A DNA stretch of 64,000 nucleotides from NCBI GenBank assembly GCA_040954595.2, contig CM082592.2, positions 5,518,001 to 5,582,000 of the forward strand, given 5' to 3'. Below are positions 1-11,097 of this stretch, piece by piece. Each line of letters begins with the position of its first letter. Position 1 is the stretch's first letter. The position numbers and the translations under genes are program-made. Source of the DNA: Balanoglossus misakiensis (Eukaryota > Hemichordata). The notes below the pieces were generated by a model that saw only the letters and a list, made by a program, of their open reading frames with translations, made no database searches and was not told the origin of the DNA.

Positions 1-1157
1 AAAAAACAACAACTGCTGTCAGCAACAAATTACTGACTGGAAAATTATTAGTTCAATGAAAAATCTGTGACATTTGATCTGTACTTTGGTATTTACTGTC
101 TGTTCAGGCTCAGGTTACATGTATGTATGTTAACGTACTTTTTCATGTGATGTACAGGGGTAAGTGATGGATGTAAAACTTTCCCAGTCATGCATAAGAC
201 AACATACAGCAAAAGCACATGAACTTGTATTTTTTAACAAGCTGTGACACTGTGACCTCGTTTAATCGTACAATGTAGATGAAAATAATCAGCATCATTG
301 GCACTGAATTGGCACTATAAATCCGCCAAATTACTTTAATTGGGCAAATATAATTCAATATTGAATGACTACGTGTTAAATTCTAAATTGTACTCCTTCC
401 TGCTACATTTATGAAAATACACAAATGTCCAAATTAAGATCATCCACACAGTAGTTCATGTATGACAATGAGCCATACATTCAACAAATGTTAATTTTGC
501 AACTTGATTACCATAGTAACAGCCACATCCCTGTTGATTCTTATAAATGCCTTAGGGGGTATTGCATGAAACCGTCAAGACTTTTTCAGAGGCCTATTTC
601 TCATCACAGACAACGCTAAAACCCCTATAGCTTTTAATTCATTTACACATATCCCATTATCTGTTTTTGTATTCAGGGATAGTTTTAATGACTCCCAGAA
701 ATCGAAGATCAAATAAATGAAAGGTTTATCTAGTACGTGTACATATTATCACTGTCAACACCATTTACCACGAAATGTCAAAAGTGAACACGTCCATAAA
801 GCTAATGGAATGAAAATTAGTTTTCCACTCAAGGCCTTTCACTCATCTTCGGCTGATGCGTTTTATCAGCATCACAAGCTCAGTGTATTCCGAGTTCTCC
901 CACATGACTTGAGTCAAATCACACCACAGTTCTGTAATTCCTACATGACACTGTAACACCATACCTTGATGACTGAAGTGTTAGCGTCAACTTTTTTATG
1001 GTTAAAGGTTCCGAGAGAGACCCCTAAATATTTCAGACTCCGTTCCCTTCTAGTGTTTGTGTTTTGACAGTTGTCGCGATTCCGAAATGCCATTTTAATC
1101 AGCATATTCCGTTTGATATCTAGTCACCGTGGCGTCTAGGGGTTAGGATGCAAGTCA

Positions 1158-1278
1158 TTGCAAAATATATCACATTTCTACTGGAGAACTGTGCAGATCA
1201 TTGATAAAATAATATCGCGTTTCTGTCAGAGAACTATTTGAAATATTGCAAAATAATATCACATTTCTGCCGGTGGAT
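1158..1278. repeat. Three diverged tandem copies, period about 45 bp
   Basis: Copies start near 1158, 1203 and 1247. Each holds a core like AAATAATATCACATTTCTG, followed in the first two by GAGAACT. They are diverged from one another by substitutions and small gaps, so this is an old minisatellite-like array. Confidence 0.75.
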
Positions 1279-1439
1279 AATTCTCATGAGACACAGGACA
1301 AACAACATACATGTATGGCCCATCGTGTAATACACCACAAAAGTTACAATTTATGTTAGACTCAAGCAGTACACACTTTTAGCAATGACCTATGCAGTAT
1401 GACAATTTTTTTCCACATCAGACGACTGGACTCAGGGGG

Positions 1440-1700
1440 AACCACTCTTTGACATAGCATGATGGGGCGCAGTGCGCGAAACACGCGAGCTGAACGCGAT
1501 TTGACAGCAATCGTGGAAAGAAAGCCGCAAGCGTCGCAAATTGCTTGCGTGGCTGGACCGATCTATCCGCGCACATCAGATCAAGTCGATTGCATTGAAG
1601 CCCCTGGAGAGTCACCGACAACATCCGGTGCCATTTCACTTTTCAGCGTACAGTGGCAATCGCAGAAGAAATACGCCGATACAAGTCGATATTCGCTCCG
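1440..1700. other. CpG-richer island of unknown role
   Basis: This stretch contains many CpG dinucleotides (GCGCAGTGCGCG, CACGCGAGC, GAACGCG, ATCCGCGC) in otherwise AT-rich, CpG-poor DNA. Open frames on both strands cross it, but none resembles a known family. A promoter, an untranslated exon or an old repeat are all possible. Confidence 0.3.
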
Positions 1701-1903
1701 CGCCAGACGGTGTATGGCCCCCAGGCACCAGTCGACCACTTGCTTCTTATTTCCGGCAACACCTTAATAGTCACTGCTTCTGTGCCAGTTTAGATAGTTA
1801 CGATAAAGTAAAACTACCCCACCACATTAGGGGCTGTCAACCACCTACGCCATTTAACCCCGTGTCTCTAAAACACCGTCACTGTTAACCAAAAAAGAGA
1901 TCA

Positions 1904-1923
1904 TTAAAGGGACAAAGTCACTC
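1904..1923 (+). repeat. Dispersed repeat core, copy 1
   Basis: The 20-mer TTAAAGGGACAAAGTCACTC is identical to the one at 26645-26664. Shorter copies of the first 11 bases occur at 3251-3261 and 21519-21529. The match is too long for chance in a window this size, so it probably marks the end of an interspersed element. Confidence 0.6.
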
Positions 1924-3250
1924 ATTTTGACATCATTTTGGTGATTTATAATTCTGCTATTCATGTTCTTCTGCTGACTGAAACCGGCTCAGTTACAACT
2001 GTAACTCACACCTTGAACAAGGGTATCACGTGAACACTTCCATCATTCAATTTTGGGTCAATACCAGAAATTGTGCTGTTGTAGTGGAATTCACACGTTA
2101 TGCCCATGTTTCATTATGGATAAATAAGTACTGAAAGAAACTCAAGCATTAATAAAATGTCAAAAGTGACTTTCCTCCTTTAAACTTCGCAATGTCAAAG
2201 TGAAGTGCTTGGTCACTGTCTGAAACAAGCTGATAATTCTGTGGGGGAAAAAATCAATGAAAGGGTGGCATCAGTTTGAAGAGACGTAGCTGAAGGGGGA
2301 GAACCAACTGTGAATGGAAATAGAGTGCTGAAAAACAGAATTATCTGCAGGGATTTAGAAAATTGAACTTCACTGGGAAGAAGATGCATTGAAGGTTTCT
2401 GTAAGACCCAATGAGCTGCAACTCTTTGACATTTTGTTGACCCCATATTACTGTCCAATTTTCTCAGATTTAAAAAAAAACTCAACTCATTAAATGATAG
2501 CCTTTAACCGTGTTAGGAGAAAAAAACATTTGCATCTGGAATGGTTATAAACTTTAAGCAGTTTTTCAGCTCATTTTACATTTCCTGCCATTTCTGAAAA
2601 CTTGTCACATTACAAAGAATTACACTGCATTTTGAGGTAAAACTGCCTTGGAAACCCAGGCTACATGTATATATCATACCCTTGAGAATTTCATATAATT
2701 TGCAAGAAAATGTCAATGAGTCTGTTTATTCTCTGAGGCATATCTCAAATGGAAAACAGCAAAGGTTATAAAAGCAAAAAAATTTCATCAGTCGTTGCAG
2801 TCTGTTGCAACCTTAAATGCCAGTATTATTATTGGTGAAACCTCCCTGTAGAAATTGTCCAATAATTAAGGGGTGAATTACATGTATTTAATGCCCTAGA
2901 CTGCGTTTCATGACATATTGATTCCTCAGGGTAAACCTACGCACACTTTTATCTCCCGATTTATCTGAAATTCCCAATTCTCTGAAATGCCATGATCTGC
3001 CACAGCCTCAGTGCATTGACGCAAATTGGCAATTTTTCAGTCAATTTTGACTGCCATGATTGGGTTGTGCTGGTTGGAAGATGCAAGTTGTAATTTAAGC
3101 TGAATTGCCCCGATAAAACTTTTATGTGTAGATTAGGCTGTTACACTTGTTATGGTGCTGGACAGAGGTAAATTCTAGAACTTGTTTATGGAAATTTCTT
3201 TCTCAGTGAATCATTGATATATTTTATTATTCAAGACTCATCATTAAGGA

Positions 3251-3261
3251 TTAAAGGGACA
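3251..3261 (+). repeat. Short dispersed-repeat terminus
   Basis: TTAAAGGGACA matches the first 11 bases of the 20-mer at 1904 and 26645, then diverges. It is followed by a G13 tract. A relation to the longer copies is plausible but not certain at this length. Confidence 0.35.
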
Positions 3262-6200
3262 CGTACATCCACAAAGGGGGGGGGGGGGAGCTTAGTTTTT
3301 CTAGCATATCATTTCTCGTGCCAGGTACGTGTTGTGGTCACTGTGCGAAAATTAACTTAAACAAGGTCACAAGGGTGCTGGTAGAGTTTGATGAGGATGA
3401 AAATCAAGCTTTGCATAGCTTTGCTGTCATTAAATAGGGCCTTCATAAACAGACCATGACTGTGTGTGAGTGACGTATTGAACAAGCCTCTGACAACTTG
3501 AAGTTTTGACCTTCTGGACAAATTAAACAGTCTGTTTGTTTGATCAGTGTTTACCGGTGTGTGTGATCCTTTCGAATTGGATGAAAGATGAAGGTTGAGA
3601 CGCTTTGCCTCAAACACTAAATAGACCCTGCCTTGAATCTGTGTGGATCTACATCCCTCCCCCAAGGGTACATTTATTAACATACCCTCATAGAAGTTCT
3701 CGTTCCATGATTGACTCCATCAGATACCAGTTTTGTCATATTCGCTTTGAACAACAACTCTCTCTCCTAATTTCGAAAATAAATTCATGATGGTGATGTC
3801 AATGAGAAGAAAAGAATTGCAAAGGAGGTCCTGGATTATATGTCTTTGGATTCACATGTACTGTGCCATGGGCATTCTTGTTTATCTCTCAATGCCAGAG
3901 CATTGATTTCATCATGTACAAATGTATGCGTAGATATGAACTCTTCCTGACAGGGTTAATTGAGTTGGAAATGAGTGTAAACCGAATGACGGATGTTGAT
4001 CAAGTGGGATTGATGTCCATACTCCATCTTAACTGTTTGCCCTCAATTCCCGATGTCCCATAGTCTGATGCCAGATGACATATCCTTGTATTGTACACTT
4101 CATGGCTTTTCAGCTGAGTTGAGCTGTATTTTTGTGGTTCTGGTAGATTAATTTGTTACGAGAAGAGAAACAGGCAGGCAACTGTATTTGTGTAGTCAGA
4201 TCTCAAAGAGTTCGTCACAGCCACAGTTCCTGAAAAAAACAGTCCTCTTTCGGAAAGTAGAACAATTTGAAGTAGCAATGGCGTCCAGGAACACTCACTA
4301 GTTTATAGGTCGCACCGTGAAAACTGGGTCTTGTATATTTTCAATGATGAAGATACAAAATACAAGATTTGAGGAGACAGATGAAGAGGTTATTATGTGA
4401 ACTAAGAGCGAGTTGTCATGAATAAGTATTACCTGGTTAATGACAACACCCCAACCTTCCTGTTGCTAAGTTACGAGATGAAACTGGGTTAGGTAAAGTA
4501 GCAATATGGCAATCTGTCACTCGTAATTTGAGAAAAAAAGAACATATCACTTCAGATGTCATCAATCAGTCTTTTGAAGAGGAATCAATTTTGTCTGCTC
4601 ATCCCAATCTGTCGTGTTTTATTTTCCGGTTGCTCAGTTCCTATTACTTTCAAAGGTTAAGGTAAATCCATAAGGTCAATTGATGTCGTCGGAGCGTGCA
4701 GAATGAGATCTGTGGTAGAAGCTGTAAAAAAAAGACTTATAAGTCCACTGTGTGGGTACATACATGTACAGTGTTTATTATTCATGAAATCTTGGCACAT
4801 AATGATATATCAAAGATTGAAATGCTCAGAAATGTCAGAAATTGAAATAATCTTTATTCTTTCTCGGGTTTTTGAAGGTAAGGTACGTACCATTCTGCAT
4901 ACACACCTGTGCATTGCAGATTCTGGGCCACTGTAGTGTCTTCTTTGTTTCAATTTTGGTTTGGGTTCATTTTCTGTCTCAAATCTGGTTATAGAATATC
5001 AGGGGTCAAACTGCACACAGGTTGATGTTGGAAAATCTTCTTTTCCTCTGCCTCCTGGGCCCTTTTTTAACCAGTTCGGGTTCAGTGTGTGTTATCCAAT
5101 TTCATTGTGCAGTCCACCTGATGTTACAGATCCTAGCTGCCATACATGTTAAGTGTCTTTTCTAAGAAATCTGAACCCTGTCTGGCCATCATTGTATTTA
5201 AGCCCCAAGAATCTTAGAGATCAAACTGTGAGCAGATTAGCCGGGGATAATCTCTCTGATTTCTTTCAGACTATACTCAGGTTTTCTGTCCAACTGGATA
5301 TGACTGCACATCTGAGCTTGTAGGGCGTATTTAAGTAGATGATCGGTCTGCTTTGTGAAGAATTAAACTTGCTATAAGCTTAAAAGGCACCCCAGGAGTG
5401 GATCTGTTGAGGTCACTTAAATTTAACAGTTAAATACTGCATTTGTCTGTGTGGGACCAAATTTGACGAAACTTAATCACAAATGTCAATGACATTTAAC
5501 ATATATACATGTACATGTAATGATGTGATATGGCCTACATTAGGAGTCAGGTAGGCGATGTATACCCGCGGTACTTGGAATTGAATGATGGAGAAATAAT
5601 TGTGTCGTGCATTGCTTTCGGAAGCTGTGGGGATAGGGGATGTACTTGAAATGTAATGATGGAGAAAGATCTAGTCTCCATGAGCTGAGTCAGCTAGTAG
5701 TAGACGTGCTTGACGTTTAGCGATTGAGAAAGACTTAGTGGTTTGTCCTGTGCAAGTAGATGTGGATGTGTGGTTTTCTTTGCATCCACGTGTGAGTGTG
5801 GTCGTGAACATGGTCTGGCACTGGTGAATTGCAGCCTGAGTGCCTTTCAGTCGCATCTTTAGCCCATTATACTTTGTTTAGTGATCTGGTTCAGTGCAGA
5901 AGTCAGCTGGTATGCTGGATCAGATACCAGTATATCTCATATGGCTTCAAAATAACCCTCTCACAAATAGAATTGGCTTTTCGCTTTGATGTGTACTGCC
6001 CAAGGGCATGCTTGTTTGTGCGCTACATGTACAATGTAGTTTCAAATCACACCGAGATATAAGCGATTTTCCCCCTACAGTTAATATCACTTTGCTTTTC
6101 CAGGAAGTCAATCTTTCTTTAAATCGTCTGTAACATTATTGTGAATGCCTGTATCAGCTTTCTGCGAAGATTACAAAGGATACGCCAACATTGCCAAAAT

Positions 6201-7229
6201 CGTTTTATCTCCTCGTGGTAGTCGCATTGCGAATTATTGCTGGTATGGCTGTACATGTAAATAGAACCATGCACAAGTGAAACATATGCTGAAGCATTGT
6301 ACTGGCAAAGCAAAACAAAATAACAGAACCAACACTTTAGAGCTGACAAACATAGCGTCATCGTGAAAGCAGGTGTTTTGTGATCAGAACCTGTTCAGCA
6401 ATTCCTGGAGGTGGAAATTATAACCAACACACCATGTATGCGAACCCAGAAAATCTCATAATACTGGCTGCCCCTCTGCAGTCCACGCTTTCATGACATG
6501 AATACTTTATCAGAATTTAGCTCCTATAAATAATCAACTGAGAATTCAGAACTGCATTAATCGGTTTTATCCGCGGGATGAAGTGAATTTGCAGTTGGTG
6601 AATTTGCAGATGGTGTCAAGGGACTGCAGTTTTCCCTGTGCACACTAGACGATTTTGTTATTTTGATTTTGTGGAATACAGTAGGGTAATAAATAATATT
6701 ATAAGAAAATCCTTGCTTTTGGGCAGAGCTTGTGTTTGCTTTCACATCTGCGGTAATGTTCAGTGATGACTATATACCCAAGTTCAGCTCATCAGCATTG
6801 CTAGTACGTCTATTGAAAAGTTTATTCCCCTGTTGGACGCATTTTATGCCAAAAGTTGAAACCATTTATTTATGTGGGTTCCATTAGGGAAAAGGAGCAA
6901 TATGGTCATGGTGATTAATCCTTCCATGATATTAATTTTATAGAACCAGTAAAATTGCTTTCTTATCCAGGCATTATTAATAATACCTGAAATCACCTTT
7001 TTTAGTTCAGCAAGACTTGCACATATGTGTGAGTAAAAGCGATGTACCTATTAAAGGACCTGTGAGTGTTATATTAGGGGCCTTCTCAAATGTGCCTGTA
7101 TCTGTTTCAAATGGTTAGGGAAGGTGGTATTTGTTATTACATGTGAAGTTTGTATTCAAGGCAGTTGAATTTTCACCATTTTTTCCCCTCAATTTTGATA
7201 CGGCCCCTGATAAGTATACATTCCACCCA

Positions 7230-7333
7230 CTCAATGATACGCGGTATTAGCGCGCTTCAGAAAGCAGACTTTACGGCCCCGGCCACCTCTTGAGAAGTGA
7301 CGACTTGCCCCGTTAGTTACCAATCAAGGAAAT
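7230..7333 (+). promoter_or_regulatory. Candidate first exon/promoter of sulfotransferase copy A
   Basis: A CpG-rich patch (GCGCGCTTCAG, ACGGCCCCGGCC) ends at a consensus donor, AAT|GTGAGT, at 7334-7339. It lies 2.7 kb before the untranslated-exon acceptor at 10070-10071 on the same strand. It could supply the 5' untranslated exon of copy A. This is an inference from base composition and splice signal only. Confidence 0.25.
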
Positions 7334-10071
7334 GTGAGTTTTTTCTTTTCATTATGTTCACTTGTTCGCAGCGTGCAGGCGGACTCTTCCCCTTAGCCCG
7401 CACAGCTGAAGCGAGTTATTGCGCTGCCGCGATCATCCAACACCGTGCGTCTCCCCAAATCTAGGCACTCATGACGTTCGTCTTTGTACAATCGAATCTG
7501 CTCTCTTTTGATGATGTCATCCAAGAGATGCTGCTGCCAGACCCTTTGACATTTGTAAGATTCGAGATTCACTCTGTAATGTCGCTGCGGGTATGGAAAT
7601 GGTTAAAAAAACAACGAATTTACTTGATTTCTGAGAAACGGCGGTGTCTAAATTAGCATTGAACCTCTCTGCGCTTTATACAAACTGTTCAAAGAATATA
7701 TGCAGAGATAATCCAGGTCTTTGGACATCACTGTTCCTAACTTTGAAAAATGGGTCGGACATGAAGCACCCAACCACCTGGCGATATGTCATTGATATGC
7801 ATACTGAACTTGCTCTTCATGGACATCTATAGCAGCTTGCCAGTGGCCAGACTTTCCCCACAACCTGTATCAGTACACGCTGTTAATCTCCTAGGCCACT
7901 CGGGGGACGCCTGCATCATCACACCCGAAGCAGTGCATCTGCAAATGTCAGTGCTACAGGTGGCAGTTATTCAAAGACAAATCGTCAGTTGTTTGGGCAA
8001 GTGCCAATTTGCATTTTTATCACATGCAGTGAGCAGCTCATTCTGAGTACAGATCTCTGGACAATTTTAATAATCCCCAGATGTTCACCAGAATGTAAGT
8101 GAGCTAGAGTACCTGCCCTATTAAAGGTGCCTGATTGCTCATACGTTTTGTCGAAAAATAAGGTTCTTGGAAAACCACATTTTATCTGTACGTGGACCCA
8201 GACACCCTATCACACAGCTTGTGATACAATATGAAATTGTGTCATGTTTTATTTACACCGGTTTCTTAGAACCATGCATTGTGTTGCAGTGCATTGTAAC
8301 GTCACACGAACATTTAAATAGAAATCATCAGCGTTCAAGCCTAACCATAGAAACGATTTTCAAATTTTCAAATATTGATTGGGTTTTCTCAAGTGGAAAC
8401 CATGCTGTGCACATGCGATCATGCTTGCATCTATAGTTGTATTAAAAGAATTATATCGAAGGATTTGATTAATTGGTTGCTATCGCATTCTATATGCACA
8501 GTGCTACACATGTAAAATGTTGGTGTTCTGTTTTAAATGGATATTCAGCTTTTAGTATTTTGGAAACGTAAAAAATCCAAACAATGGCAGAATGTGGTGT
8601 TTTGACTCTCTGAAAGAGGCTTTTGTTGGATCACTTGCCAACCTATTGGATCTAGGTAATTATCTGAGTGTGAATCACCCTCGTAATGTCACATGTTTTG
8701 AACTCTTTTGTCATTAAAGATTGAAAAACACATCCTGCACAAGGTGGCATATCTTGAAAGCGTTCTCCCACCTTCCTTCCTGCTTCCTTCCGTGACATAT
8801 TCCCACCTGGCATTCACAGATATTGTGAAGTGGTTGCGAATGGATGACTTGGTTTTACACGCATTCAAAGTCAAGTAGCCGTAGCTCACCAAAGTGTGTT
8901 TTTATCGCTCCAAAAATTTAGCCAATTAAGTCTTCCAAATGAGGAGAAGCAGTTTCCCCCAGTTGGTTGCTTGGCAACAGTGGCGGCCATATTTGTCAAG
9001 GTTAAGCCACCCATAGATGAAGGTGGCTTAATATCATGGCTGATCAGCTTCCTAATTATAATTGCAAAGATATTTTTTTCTTATCAGTTTTGCAATTGAT
9101 TAATGTTTAACAGCCTCTGCTTTGTGCCATGACAACCAATGAACCACGCATATATGAAATTAAAAATAGCAGAGTATATTTTATTGTTCATTCGCTTCTT
9201 TTCAAAGAACAAGTGAAGTGCAAGTTGTTTTGGATTTGTAGCATCATGAATGCGAGGTTTGCATTTTGCCAGACAATCACGTAGTAAGTGTTTTATAAAA
9301 AAGGAGCAAAATGATTGTACCCAGTACCTTGCAAGCGAGGCTGACTACTGCTTTGTATTTAAAGAGTAAACACAATTCACAAGTGTCCGTACATTTCTGG
9401 CCTCAGTTGTTCATTAGATGACAGTATTAATCAGACTGACCGTGTGGGGTACCCCTATTTTCTTCAGCCACGCGCTACATCGTGTAATTTGCATATATAT
9501 TAGCATATATGCAGATAGGCTGACTCGTTTCTGCGTGACACGTCTCATTTGCCAGTGTGTCTTGACTACAGATGGATGCACTTCTAAGTGCCGATGTATT
9601 GAGTAACTACAATGTTGTGGATATAGTCAGCACTTTTGTCAGTGTAACCTTTTTTCTCTGAAAATGTTATCCTCTGCCTTCTTTAGTCTATCTTATTTAT
9701 TTTTGAAAACAGGGAGGATGATGCTGGTACATGTAGTGAAATGAATGTATTGTTTTAGTAGAGTCGTAATGTACCATATACGTTTGACACATATAGTGAC
9801 AGACAGGGCAGCAATACCTTGTCTGGATCTGCACCACGCATTTGTACGTGATATTTCTGGTTTGTCCGTGCACTGCCTCGTCTCAGATATCAATTGCGCA
9901 GGAACAATTACCAGCGTTTGTTTGAATTTAAGTTCGTTACCATGGAAGTTCTGACGGGGGGATAATTACGCCTAATACGGTCGGATGCAGAGAGCGTTGG
10001 CTGCAATGACTCCCAGATTGATGTTGATAGTGAGACACTTATCGCTTTGATCTTCTTTAATTTCTTTTCAG

Positions 10072-10255
10072 TGCGGCTGTGGAGCTCACAGCGGATGCTG
10101 CCGGGAAGCAAGTGACGGTCGGAGGGCTGGGCTGGGCTCTTGCCATCATTCCCTGTGTGTGTGACTGAGGCTGACAATCGCGGTTGTGTATAATCTTCGC
10201 AGAAGAACCTACAGTATTTATTTATTTATTTATGTTAGCTTTCAAAGTGGCAACA
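10072..10255 (+). other. 5' untranslated part of sulfotransferase copy A exon
   Basis: A pyrimidine-rich tract followed by TTTCTTTTCAG ends at 10071 and forms a strong splice acceptor. The exon would therefore begin at 10072 and run into the coding region. At least one untranslated exon must then lie upstream. The frame stays open upstream of the chosen ATG, but the only other in-frame ATG (10232) has a poor context. Confidence 0.6.
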
Positions 10256-11097
10256 ATGGCACACCGTGGTCGCTATAGCAACATGCGCTTCGCCGTTTTC
10301 CTGGTGGCCCTCTTCGTCTTCATCGTGTACCTGCACAACGGCGGCTGGCCGTGCGGCAACTCGTACAAGGTGCCCGAGTACCGGGGCAAGATGGTGCCCA
10401 AGAGCGAGGGGGTGACGGCCCGGCGGGGGGACGAGACCTACTACTACCACAAGGACATGCCGCTCATCTTCATCGGCGGGGTGCCCCGGAGCGGCACCAC
10501 GCTGATGCGGGCGATGGTGGACGCGCACGACGACGTGCGGTGCGGGGAGGAGACCCGGCTGGTGCCGCGGCTGCTCGGGATGCGGCAGTCGTGGAAGCGC
10601 TCGCAGAAGGAGTGGAACCGCCTCAAGGAGGCCGGCCTGACGGACTCGGTGATCAACGACGCCCTGTCGGCCTTCATCCTGGAGGTCATCGCCAAGCACG
10701 GGGAGCCGGCGCCCCGCCTCTGCAACAAGGACCCGTTCACCTTGAAGTCCATGACGTACCTGCGGGAGCTGTTCCCCAGCGCCAAGTACATTCTGATGAT
10801 CCGCGACGGGCGCGCCACCGTGCACTCGATCATCTCGCGGAAAGTCACCATCTCAGGGTTCGACATCACGAACTACCGCGACTGCCTGCAGAAGTGGAAC
10901 CTGGCCATCGAGAACATGTACGGCCAGTGCATGCAGGTGGGCCCCAAGTACTGCATGCCCGTGTACTACGAACAGTTGGTCCTGCACCCGGAGTCGCAGA
11001 TGAGAAAAATCACCGATTTCTTGGACCTGCCGTGGGACGAGAAGGTCTTGCACCACGAGGAGGCCATTGGAAAACCTGGAGGGATTTCTCTTTCAAA
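10256..11097 (+). CDS. TPST: Protein-tyrosine sulfotransferase, copy A, coding exon 1
   Basis: Golgi type II membrane enzyme that transfers sulfate from PAPS to tyrosines of secreted and membrane proteins. The ATG at 10256 has A at -3 and G at +4. Residues 12-26 form the single signal-anchor helix. The 5'-phosphosulfate loop is VPRSGTT (R78, S79, T81, T82). RCGEETR carries the catalytic Glu (E99), CNKD carries K158, and RDGRATVHS (about residue 184) is the 3'-phosphate motif. The numbering matches human TPST2 almost exactly. The exon ends in SLS plus two bases of a Lys codon before donor GTAAGT (11098). Joined to 30116-30512 it gives 412 aa. Third codon positions are strongly G/C-biased, unlike copy B, and this creates long antisense shadow frames. 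The sequon found in copy B just before the P-loop is Asp-Glu-Thr here. The family call is very firm; assignment to TPST1 or TPST2 is not meaningful outside vertebrates. Confidence 0.96.

Larger units (their letters stand above)
1..10071. other. Upstream non-coding region, no recognisable coding exon
   Basis: Reading both strands I found only short open frames without recognisable domains or matching splice signals. The stretch is AT-rich, with scattered TACATGTA-type palindromes, a G13 tract (3276-3288) and small repeats listed separately. Two islands are richer in CpG, about 1440-1700 and 7230-7460, and could be promoters or untranslated first exons. Because copy A of the sulfotransferase has a good splice acceptor at 10070-10071, part of this region is probably its 5' intron. 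Confidence 0.6.

Noticed and set aside
10184-10255. N-terminal extension of copy A upstream of the ATG at 10256
   Set aside because: The frame is open, but it begins with TTG. The only in-frame ATG (10232) has a poor context and copy B has no homologous extension. The MAH start is shared by both copies.
10235-10869. Long antisense and alternate-frame open frames (up to 256 aa) over copy A exon 1
   Set aside because: They are shadows created by the G/C-rich third positions of the sulfotransferase exon. Their Pro/Arg/His-rich translations have no domain, and copy B has no matching frames of similar length.
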